Assembly (NCBI GenBank): GCA_024643345.1
Contig: JAHENB010000001.1
Location: 215,356-279,355 of the forward strand
Reading direction: 5' to 3'
Source: Maribacter sp.
Lineage (GTDB): Bacteria > Bacteroidota > Bacteroidia > Flavobacteriales > Flavobacteriaceae
Length of the DNA stretch: 64,000 nt
How positions within the stretch are numbered: the stretch's first letter is position 1; every line of letters begins with the position of its first letter. This document shows, piece after piece, positions 57,484-64,000 of the stretch. The notes below the pieces were generated by a model. That model did no database searches and was not told the origin of the DNA. It saw nothing but the letters and a program-made list of their open reading frames with translations. Made by a program: the position numbers and the translations under genes.

Positions 57484-57836
57484 AATCAAATCTTTTTTTA
57501 AAGATAGACACACCAAAATACTTTTTATATTAAAAAACGTTAACTTTTTACGATAAACACAGATAATAAAGGGTAATTCGCCCCATTATTATAAATAAAC
57601 ATAGAAAAAAACATTTTTTTTGAGGTTATCATAAAGCAGATTTAAACTTCTTCATTATATTAGCGTGTTCTTTTATTGATTTGGTCATTACTGCCAATCT
57701 AATAAGGGTTCAATTAAAAGTAACGATTAACTAACCAACCAAAAAAGGGCTTTCCAAAATGGAAAGCCCTTTTTATTTATATCTTTTTGAATGCTATGTT
57801 TTTTTTGCGCCCAAGGGCACATCGCATTGATTAGGC
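57484..57836. other. 353-base gap with bidirectional terminator
   Basis: Holds no convincing gene. It contains the hairpin at 57747-57769 and is otherwise AT-rich, probably including the yegP promoter. Confidence 0.4.
57747..57774. terminator. bidirectional terminator between yegP and ybaB
   Basis: GGGCTTTCC (57747-57755), loop AAAAT, GGAAAGCCC (57761-57769), then TTTTT; preceded by AAAAAA. Serves ybaB (stop 57837, minus strand); on the plus strand it ends no known gene. Confidence 0.85.
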
Positions 57837-58163
57837 CTATCTGAAAAGTGTATCCATCCCTGGAATGTTGGGCAGCCCTTCTTTCGCCACTGCACCTAGT
57901 TCGGTTTCATTCACCTTGGTAGCTTCCCTGATGGCTTTGTTCAAGGTGAGTATCAGATAGTCTTCCAACTGTTCTTTATCGGCCATTAAGCGATCGTCTA
58001 TGCTAATTTCCTTTAACTCTCTGTTTGCGGAGATTTTGACTTGCAATAAAGCATCTGAAGATTTTTCGATTAATAGTACCGTGTCCAATCTTTTTTTGGT
58101 GGCTTCCATCTTGATTTGGGTATCTCGGAGTTTTCCCATCATACCCATCATATCATTGAACAT
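57837..58163 (-). CDS. YbaB/EbfC nucleoid-associated protein
   Basis: 108 residues, N-terminal Met-rich helix ([14 protein letters not shown]), then [28 protein letters not shown] and the closing Gly/Pro-rich tail. Forms a DNA-binding dimer of the tweezer type; often near dnaX and recR, but not here. Divergent from the S9 peptidase; a TAATTTTG element on the minus strand (58189-58196) lies 26 bases before its ATG. Confidence 0.9.
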   Translation of the reverse strand: MFNDMMGMMGKLRDTQIKMEATKKRLDTVLLIEKSSDALLQVKISANRELKEISIDDRLMADKEQLEDYLILTLNKAIREATKVNETELGAVAKEGLPNIPGMDTLFR

Positions 58164-58221
58164 TTTTCAAGTTTTCAAATTTCAAATCCAAAATTAGTAA
58201 ATTAACTTCGAACTTCCTTTT

Positions 58222-60360
58222 TTGGCGCTTAACGAAAAAACCCAAGTTCTTCTATTGTTATGTCTTACTTTTGCGGTTTCCTGCAAAAAATCAGAAAAAG
58301 AGATGATTAAACCCGTGGCCCCGGTAGCCAAAAAGCAGCCCACCAAATTGGAAAAGCACGGTGATGTGCGGATTGATAGCTATTATTGGATGAACGACAG
58401 GGAAGACCCAGAGGTAATTTCCCATCTGGAACGTGAAAATTCTTATTACCGCCAGTTGACGTCGCATACCAAGGATTTCCAAGACCAATTGTTTTTGGAA
58501 ATGAAAGGGCGTATCAAGGAAGATGATCAATCTGTACCTTACAAACAAAACGGATATTGGTACATTACCCGATTCGAGACCGGTCAGCAGTACCCAGTCT
58601 ATTCACGGAAAAAAGGAACTTTAGGGGGCAAGGAAGAAATTATGTTTGATTGCAACGACATGGCAAAAGGACATGATTTCTTTAATTTGGGTGGCCTTTC
58701 GGTGAGCCCGAACAATGAAATGGCCGCTTATGCTTTAGATACGGTATCCAGAAGGCAGTATACCCTTCAAATAAAGAACCTGTTGACCGGTGAAGTCTAT
58801 AGCGATAAAATTGAAAATACTTCGGGTGGGGCCGTATGGGCAGAGGACAACAAAACCCTTTTTTATACCCACAAAGATCCGGTGACCTTGCGATCAGAAA
58901 AGATATACAAACATGTTCTTGGGACACCTTCGGAGAAAGACGAATTGGTATATCATGAAAAGGACGAAACGTTTGGGACCTATGTCTATAGAACCAAGTC
59001 GAAAAAGTTTATTGTGATAAGTTCATATAGCACCTTAACATCTGAATATCAAACATTAAGAGCTGATGACCCTAATGGAAAGTTTAAAATATTTTCGCCA
59101 CGAGCAAGGGGATTGGAATATTCCATAGCGCATTATGCCGACAATTTTTACGTGCTCACCAACAAGGACGGTGCCACCAATTTTAAGTTGATGAAGGCCA
59201 AAGAAGATGCTACAGATGCAGATAAATGGCAAGAGTTCCTGCCACATCGTGCAAATGTGCTGCTTGAGGACATTGACATCTTTAAAGATTATTATGTACT
59301 CACTGAAAGGGAAAACGGCTTGAACAGATTGAAGATCGCTCGATGGGACGGTAAAGACAGTTATTATATGCCATTTGAGAGCGAAACGTACACCGCCTAT
59401 GTGGGCACCAATCCCGATTTTGATACCGAACTGCTAAGATATGGTTACAATTCGATGATCACGCCCAGCTCAACGATCGATTTCAACATGCGCACCAAGG
59501 AAAAAAAGATCAGGAAAGAACAAGAGGTATTGGGAGGCAATTTCAACAAAAACAATTATTTAGAAAGACGTCTATGGGCCACCGCCCGGGATGGCGAAAG
59601 AATACCCATGTCGGTCGTTTACCGTAAAGAAACGAAATTGGATAAAAACACCCCAGTATTGCAATATGCCTATGGCTCTTATGGCGCCACGATAGACCCA
59701 TACTTTTCCACGGTGCGTTTAAGCCTATTGGATAGGGGCTTTGTATTTGCTTTGGCCCATGTCCGTGGTGGCCAATATTTGGGAAGGCCTTGGTATGAAA
59801 ATGGGAAATTACTGCATAAGAGAAATACCTTCAACGACTTTATCGACTGTTCAAAGTTCCTCATTTCGGAGGGGCACAGCAGTGCGGGGCATTTATATGC
59901 CATGGGGGGATCTGCGGGCGGTCTTTTAATGGGTGCCATTTTAAATCAGGCACCAGAACTTTATCATGGTGTCGTGGCTCAGGTACCGTTTGTAGACGTT
60001 ATTACTACCATGTTGGACGATTCCATCCCTCTGACCACGGGTGAATATGATGAATGGGGCAACCCTAATGAAAAAGTGTATTACGATTATATGAAAACGT
60101 ATTCGCCATATGACAATGTGAGCCAACAAGAATATCCCAACATTTTGGTAACGACCGGCTTGCACGACTCCCAAGTGCAGTATTTTGAACCGGCAAAATG
60201 GGTGGCCAAACTTCGGGAAATGAAAACTGACCAAAATTTACTTTTGTTCGAAATAAACATGGAAGCGGGCCATGGTGGGGCTTCAGGGCGGTTTGAGGCC
60301 ATTAAGGAGGTGGCCAGGGAATATGCTTTTTTGCTAGATTTGGAGGGAAAAATAAGATAA
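58222..60360 (+). CDS. S9 prolyl-oligopeptidase lipoprotein, oligopeptidase B-like
   Basis: 712 residues. Lipobox VSC with Cys21 after a hydrophobic leader, so anchored in the cell envelope. A seven-bladed propeller (about 70-420) precedes the alpha/beta-hydrolase domain with the catalytic triad Ser564 (GGSAGG), Asp649 (LHDSQVQ) and His684 (AGHGGASG). The region HSSAGHLYAMGGSAGG is typical of oligopeptidase B, which cleaves after basic residues. Start is TTG; no ATG is placed before the leader. Confidence 0.9.
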   Translation: MALNEKTQVLLLLCLTFAVSCKKSEKEMIKPVAPVAKKQPTKLEKHGDVRIDSYYWMNDREDPEVISHLERENSYYRQLTSHTKDFQDQLFLEMKGRIKEDDQSVPYKQNGYWYITRFETGQQYPVYSRKKGTLGGKEEIMFDCNDMAKGHDFFNLGGLSVSPNNEMAAYALDTVSRRQYTLQIKNLLTGEVYSDKIENTSGGAVWAEDNKTLFYTHKDPVTLRSEKIYKHVLGTPSEKDELVYHEKDETFGTYVYRTKSKKFIVISSYSTLTSEYQTLRADDPNGKFKIFSPRARGLEYSIAHYADNFYVLTNKDGATNFKLMKAKEDATDADKWQEFLPHRANVLLEDIDIFKDYYVLTERENGLNRLKIARWDGKDSYYMPFESETYTAYVGTNPDFDTELLRYGYNSMITPSSTIDFNMRTKEKKIRKEQEVLGGNFNKNNYLERRLWATARDGERIPMSVVYRKETKLDKNTPVLQYAYGSYGATIDPYFSTVRLSLLDRGFVFALAHVRGGQYLGRPWYENGKLLHKRNTFNDFIDCSKFLISEGHSSAGHLYAMGGSAGGLLMGAILNQAPELYHGVVAQVPFVDVITTMLDDSIPLTTGEYDEWGNPNEKVYYDYMKTYSPYDNVSQQEYPNILVTTGLHDSQVQYFEPAKWVAKLREMKTDQNLLLFEINMEAGHGGASGRFEAIKEVAREYAFLLDLEGKIR

Positions 60361-60374
60361 TTCAAAAAAAATGG

Positions 60375-60409
60375 TAATTTTGCAGTGTAAATTTTGTGCT
60401 TACAAAATT
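60375..60409 (+). promoter_or_regulatory. promoter-like element and inverted repeat
   Basis: TAATTTTG (60375-60382) matches TAnnTTTG. Just after the expected start lies AATTTTGT-GCTT-ACAAAATT (60390-60409), a perfect 8-base inverted repeat, 16 bases before the ATG. It could be an operator or a leader hairpin. A -33 element is not obvious. Confidence 0.35.
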
Positions 60410-60425
60410 AACGTAAACTACTTTT

Positions 60426-61466
60426 ATGCAAAATAAAGTACAGGCTTACGACAATATTCTTGCGCTTATTGGCCAAACACCCTTGGTCAAATTGAACAGA
60501 ATCGCCGAAGGACTAAAGGGCAATTTTTACGCCAAACTGGAAGCTTTTAATCCCGGCCACTCCTCCAAAGACAGAATCGCATTGCACATTATTGAGGAAG
60601 CTGAACGAAAGGGCATTATTTCGTCAGGCGACACCATTATCGAAACGACATCGGGAAATACCGGATTCAGTATAGCCATGGTCAGTATTATCAAAGGCTA
60701 TGACTGCATTTTGGCGGTAAGTTCAAAATCGAGCCCCGATAAAATTGATATGCTTCGCGCCATGGGCGCAAAGGTATATGTATGTCCGGCACACGTTAGT
60801 GCAGACGACCCCAGATCATATTATCAAGTTGCCAAAAGGCTTCATGCCGAAACGAAGGGAAGTATTTATATCAATCAGTACTTCAATGAGTTGAACTTGG
60901 ACGCCCATTACCGATCGACCGGTCCCGAAATTTGGAATCAAACCAATGGCCAAATTACCCATTTGGTGGCATGTAGCGGTACGGGCGGAACCATTTCCGG
61001 TACGGCAAAGTATTTAAAGGAACAAAACCCCAATATTAAGATTATCGGGGTAGACGCTTTTGGTAGCGTGATAAAGAAGTTTCACGAAACTGGGGTATTC
61101 GACGCCAATGAAATATACCCTTATCGCATTGAGGGATTGGGGAAAAACTTGATTCCAGGGGCCACCGATTTCGACGTCATCGACGAGTTCATAAAGGTCA
61201 CGGATGAAGAAAGCGCACATACTGCCAGGGAGATTTCGCTTAAAGAAGGCATTTTTGCAGGCTATACTTGCGGTGCCGTGATGCAGGCCATAAAGCAATT
61301 GGATGCTGAAAACAAATTTGGCAAAGAAAGTAATGTCGTAGCCATATTCCCGGACCATGGATCGCGTTATATGAGCAAGATATATAGCGACCAGTGGATG
61401 GAGGCCCAAGGCTTTTTGAACAATCAAAAAGTTGAGGAGACCCCTCAAATCCAAGTGATTAGATAA
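60426..61466 (+). CDS. cysteine-synthase-fold PLP enzyme, possible cysteate synthase
   Basis: 346 residues, fold-type II. PLP Lys48 ([10 protein letters not shown]), TSGNTG (75-80) and GTGGT (185-189) are all present. It is longer than most CysK and has SSKDR at the Lys instead of the usual SVKDR. Beside it is a serine-palmitoyltransferase-like gene. In sulfonolipid-making Bacteroidota a related enzyme forms cysteate; cysteine synthase or cystathionine-beta-synthase activity is the alternative. Confidence 0.85.
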   Translation: MQNKVQAYDNILALIGQTPLVKLNRIAEGLKGNFYAKLEAFNPGHSSKDRIALHIIEEAERKGIISSGDTIIETTSGNTGFSIAMVSIIKGYDCILAVSSKSSPDKIDMLRAMGAKVYVCPAHVSADDPRSYYQVAKRLHAETKGSIYINQYFNELNLDAHYRSTGPEIWNQTNGQITHLVACSGTGGTISGTAKYLKEQNPNIKIIGVDAFGSVIKKFHETGVFDANEIYPYRIEGLGKNLIPGATDFDVIDEFIKVTDEESAHTAREISLKEGIFAGYTCGAVMQAIKQLDAENKFGKESNVVAIFPDHGSRYMSKIYSDQWMEAQGFLNNQKVEETPQIQVIR

Positions 61467-61487
61467 TATATATTACGTTTCTGAACA

Positions 61488-61518
61488 TTTTAAAGCAATG
61501 GCAATTTCAGTCGTTGCT
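61488..61518 (+). terminator. weak hairpin between the two PLP-enzyme genes
   Basis: AAAGCAA near 61492-61498 can pair with TTGCTTT near 61514-61520 around a loop of about 15 bases, followed by TTGC. It may dampen read-through from the cysteine-synthase-like gene. Coordinates are approximate. Confidence 0.3.
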
Positions 61519-61539
61519 TTTTGCATTAATATTAAAATA

Positions 61540-61571
61540 TTGTAAAAATTATGCAAAAATCAATACTTTTG
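61540..61571 (+). promoter_or_regulatory. flavobacterial-type promoter that sets the start of the next gene
   Basis: TTG at 61540-61542 and TACTTTTG at 61564-61571 (exact TAnnTTTG), spacer 21. Transcription would begin near 61576, so the ATG at 61551 lies upstream of the mRNA and the ATG at 61593 is the start. Confidence 0.55.
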
Positions 61572-61592
61572 CACAAACCAAAAATTGTCCAA

Positions 61593-62852
61593 ATGAGAGA
61601 TTTGTTCGAAAGGATTATAGAAAATAAAGGCCCTTTGGGAAAATGGGCATCACAGGCTGAAGGCTATTTTGTTTTCCCAAAACTGGAGGGGCCTATCTCC
61701 AATAGAATGAAATTTCAAGGCAAGGACGTTATCACTTGGAGCATCAACGATTACTTGGGCTTGGCCAGTATGCCCGAAATTAGACGGGTCGATGCGGAAG
61801 CAGCGGCAGAGCACGGTGCTGCATACCCAATGGGTGCAAGAATGATGAGCGGGCATACCGATTTTCATGAACAACTGGAAAGGGAATTGGCCTCATTTGT
61901 AAATAAGGAAGCCGCCTATCTATTGAATTTTGGTTATCAGGGGATCATGTCGGCCATAGACGCCTTGGTTTCCAAAGATGATATCATTGTTTACGATGTT
62001 GACTCCCATGCCTGTATCATCGATGGAGTACGCTTGCATATGGGGAAACGTTTTACCTTTAAGCACAATGATATTGAAAGTTTGGAAAAAAACTTGGATA
62101 GGGCAACCAAAATGGCCGAACAGACCGGTGGTGGCATTTTGGTAATTTCAGAGGGTGTTTTTGGCATGCGAGGAGAACAGGGCAAGTTAAAAGAAATTGT
62201 TGCCTTAAAGAAAAAATACAATTTCAGGTTGTTGGTCGATGATGCCCACGGTTTTGGAACATTGGGCAAAACAGGCGCTGGAGCAGGAGAGGAGCAGGGT
62301 ATTCAAGATGATATCGATGTATATTTCGCCACATTCGCCAAATCAATGGCCGGTATAGGAGCTTTTTTAGCAGCGGATCAAGAAATCATCAATTATTTGA
62401 AGTACAACCTGCGTTCACAGATGTTTGCCAAATCCTTGCCCATGATTTATGTGAAAGGTGCGCTGAAACGATTGGATATGATGCGTACACAGCCCGAACT
62501 GAAAGCTAAATTATGGGAGAATGTAAATGCCTTACAGAACGGTCTGAAGGCGAGGGGCTTCAACATAGGTAATACCAATACTTGTGTAACCCCGGTATAT
62601 TTGAACGGAAGCATTCCCGAAGCGATGGCCTTGGTGAAAGATTTAAGGGAAAACTATGGTATTTTCTGTTCCATTGTGGTTTACCCGGTAATCCCTAAAG
62701 GACTGATACTTTTGAGGATGATTCCGACTGCCACCCATACTATGGAAGACATTGAGGAAACCTTGGAAGCGTTTTCCGCTATACGGGAACGGCTTGAGAA
62801 CGGAACCTACAAAAGGCTTTCAGCGGCTGTAGCGGCCGCAATGGGAGAGTAA
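61593..62852 (+). CDS. alpha-oxoamine synthase, serine palmitoyltransferase-like
   Basis: 419 residues, from ATG 61593; starts MRDLFERIIENKGPLGKW. Fold-type I: PLP Lys250 in FATFAKSMAG, stacking His139 (DVDSHAC), Asp216/His219 (LVDDAHG), and GVFGMRGE. The family joins an acyl thioester to an amino acid with loss of CO2: serine palmitoyltransferase, or cysteate acyltransferase for sulfonolipids. The previous gene suggests the latter; KBL and BioF are less likely given the SPT-like start. Confidence 0.85.
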   Translation: MRDLFERIIENKGPLGKWASQAEGYFVFPKLEGPISNRMKFQGKDVITWSINDYLGLASMPEIRRVDAEAAAEHGAAYPMGARMMSGHTDFHEQLERELASFVNKEAAYLLNFGYQGIMSAIDALVSKDDIIVYDVDSHACIIDGVRLHMGKRFTFKHNDIESLEKNLDRATKMAEQTGGGILVISEGVFGMRGEQGKLKEIVALKKKYNFRLLVDDAHGFGTLGKTGAGAGEEQGIQDDIDVYFATFAKSMAGIGAFLAADQEIINYLKYNLRSQMFAKSLPMIYVKGALKRLDMMRTQPELKAKLWENVNALQNGLKARGFNIGNTNTCVTPVYLNGSIPEAMALVKDLRENYGIFCSIVVYPVIPKGLILLRMIPTATHTMEDIEETLEAFSAIRERLENGTYKRLSAAVAAAMGE

Positions 62853-62892
62853 CCATTGGCCTGGGATCTTCTACCCTTGAAATACATGGTGG

Positions 62893-64000
62893 CTAAGCCA
62901 ATTCTTTCCTGAAGGTGGCCCTACGCTTATAGACCACGGGATTAAAATGCTTCCACATTTGACGTATCGCCACATTGTCCTCAAGTTCGGGGGTACGATA
63001 GCACATGTCGATTTTCTTTTTTGAGAAAGTCTTGTGATATTCGTTGAAAATGATGGCGGTGACCCCCTTGTTCTGGTATTCTGGATGGATACCAATAAGA
63101 TAGAAATACACGTCCTTATTATTTTTTTTGGCTTGGAGCAGATGGTAGACCCCAAATGGAAATAACTTACCGTTTGCCTTTTGCAGGGCTTTTGAATAAG
63201 AAGGCATTACAATGGCAAAAGCAATAAGTTGATTTTCCTTATCAACAATAAATTTTATGTACTCTGGATTGATGAAACTGAGATACTTCTTCTTGAAATA
63301 CTCCTTTTGAACCTTGGAAATAGGCACAAATGACGAAAGATTCGCATAGGTATCGTTGAAAAGATCGAACATTTGGTCGGCCAAGGGCATGATTTGCTTG
63401 GTTTTCGTGAAATTGATTTCCCTTAGGCCATAGCGTCGTTTGATAAGATCATTGAGTTTGGTGAAAAGGGCTGGATCTGCATTTTTACTTGGAAACTTAT
63501 TTTCCAGGTACCCTTTTTCCTTCACAAACCCCATGCGTTCATAGTGGCCCACATAATAGGCATGGTTGTACCATGTGATCATGCTGCCAATATGTTCGAA
63601 ACCTTCGGTAAGCACCCCTACTTTATCTAAATTGGAAAAACCCATAGGGCCTTCCATAAATTCAAGATTTTTCTCCCGGCCAATTTCAGCGACTTTTTTG
63701 ATTAGGGTTTCGGAGACTTCTGTATCGTCAATGAAATCGAACCATCCGAAACGGATTTTTTTTATCATCTGTTGATCAACTTCCAACCAATTGATGATAG
63801 CTGCTACCCGACCCACCAAGGCACCATTTTTAAAGGCCAGAAAAAACCGGGCATCGGCACTTTTAAACGCGGGATTCTTGGTTTTGTCAAAGGCCTCCAT
63901 CTCATCTGCAATGATCGGAGGTACCCAATAGGGCGAACCTTTGTAAAGTGAAAAGGGAAAGGTTACAAATTGTTTGATTTCCGCCTTGGTAAGGGCTTCT
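62893..64000 (-). CDS. GNAT-like acyltransferase-fold protein (5' end beyond the window)
   Basis: The frame runs from the stop at 62893 to the window edge without a start; internal ATG 63900 is not the true one, since LYKGSPYWVPPIIADEM precedes it in frame. 368 residues are visible: FFLAFKNGALVGRVAAIIN, GPMGFSNLDKVGVL, VYFYLIGIHPEYQNKGVTAIIF, the last resembling the acetyl-CoA loop. Convergent with the SPT-like gene. A possible N-acyl step in lipid synthesis is a guess from position only. Confidence 0.8.
   Translation of the reverse strand, partial: EALTKAEIKQFVTFPFSLYKGSPYWVPPIIADEMEAFDKTKNPAFKSADARFFLAFKNGALVGRVAAIINWLEVDQQMIKKIRFGWFDFIDDTEVSETLIKKVAEIGREKNLEFMEGPMGFSNLDKVGVLTEGFEHIGSMITWYNHAYYVGHYERMGFVKEKGYLENKFPSKNADPALFTKLNDLIKRRYGLREINFTKTKQIMPLADQMFDLFNDTYANLSSFVPISKVQKEYFKKKYLSFINPEYIKFIVDKENQLIAFAIVMPSYSKALQKANGKLFPFGVYHLLQAKKNNKDVYFYLIGIHPEYQNKGVTAIIFNEYHKTFSKKKIDMCYRTPELEDNVAIRQMWKHFNPVVYKRRATFRKELA

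Noticed and set aside
61551-61592. Upstream ATG of the SPT-like gene
   Set aside because: An exact TACTTTTG promoter element lies within this stretch, so transcription probably begins after it.
1-64000. tRNA, rRNA, CRISPR, insertion sequences, prophage
   Set aside because: I looked for T-loop patterns, regularly spaced repeats, transposase motifs and terminal inverted repeats and found none; no tool was run.

Overview
The window looks like chromosomal DNA from a marine-type member of the Flavobacteriaceae (Bacteroidota). Evidence: TonB-linked outer-membrane proteins with carboxypeptidase-like N-terminal domains, a complete-looking menaquinone gene neighbourhood, the 60-residue CAL67264-type membrane protein, a LeuA without its C-terminal regulatory domain, rare Shine-Dalgarno sequences, and promoter-like TTTG / TAnnTTTG elements. 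Genes are dense, mostly housekeeping, and change strand in short operons. I see no tRNA, rRNA, CRISPR array, insertion sequence or prophage.

Layout. 1-7.6 kb: pheT start (cut by the window edge), leuB and leuA on the minus strand with a candidate leucine-codon leader peptide, an unknown TPR-like protein, an EamA transporter, an RluA pseudouridine synthase and panB. 7.8-12.5 kb: an NTF2-like secreted protein, a DUF1080 protein facing a Tat-exported Gfo/Idh/MocA oxidoreductase (a possible 3-keto-glycoside pair), and serine dehydratase. 12.7-17.4 kb: dnaK, a secreted YD-repeat-like protein, and a VOC / GNAT / esterase minus-strand group. 17.5-31 kb: the menaquinone region (MenI-like thioesterase, menF, menD, menA, menC, menE) interleaved with DUF2853, CvfB-like, SPOR-like, a LytTR regulator and HisKA_2 kinase pair, an SDR and a CPBP protease. 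menB and menH are not here.

31-45 kb: a secreted M24 peptidase, two tandem paralogous plug/TPR/beta-sandwich proteins that lack a TonB barrel, an acyl-CoA carboxylase beta subunit, a second Gfo/Idh/MocA enzyme, ettA, a lipoprotein metallo-hydrolase, GNAT, a membrane coiled-coil protein, and fumC. 45-50 kb: an unlisted 57-residue membrane protein, an outer-membrane receptor preceded by a Gly/Tyr-rich secreted protein, an ArsC-like reductase, and prfB with a textbook +1 programmed frameshift. 50-56 kb: a three-gene transglutaminase / alpha-E / ATP-grasp operon, and a large secreted zinc protease. 56-64 kb: threonine aldolase, YegP, YbaB, an S9 peptidase lipoprotein, then a cysteine-synthase-fold enzyme next to a serine-palmitoyltransferase-like enzyme and, facing them, a GNAT-like protein cut by the window end. 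This last group is a plausible sulfonolipid or sphingolipid headgroup and backbone module.

The most interesting items are the barrel-less plug pair, the lipid module, the leuA leader peptide, the sigma-54-like dnaK promoter with its palindrome, and the alpha-E operon. All annotation is from reading the sequence; no database search was run.
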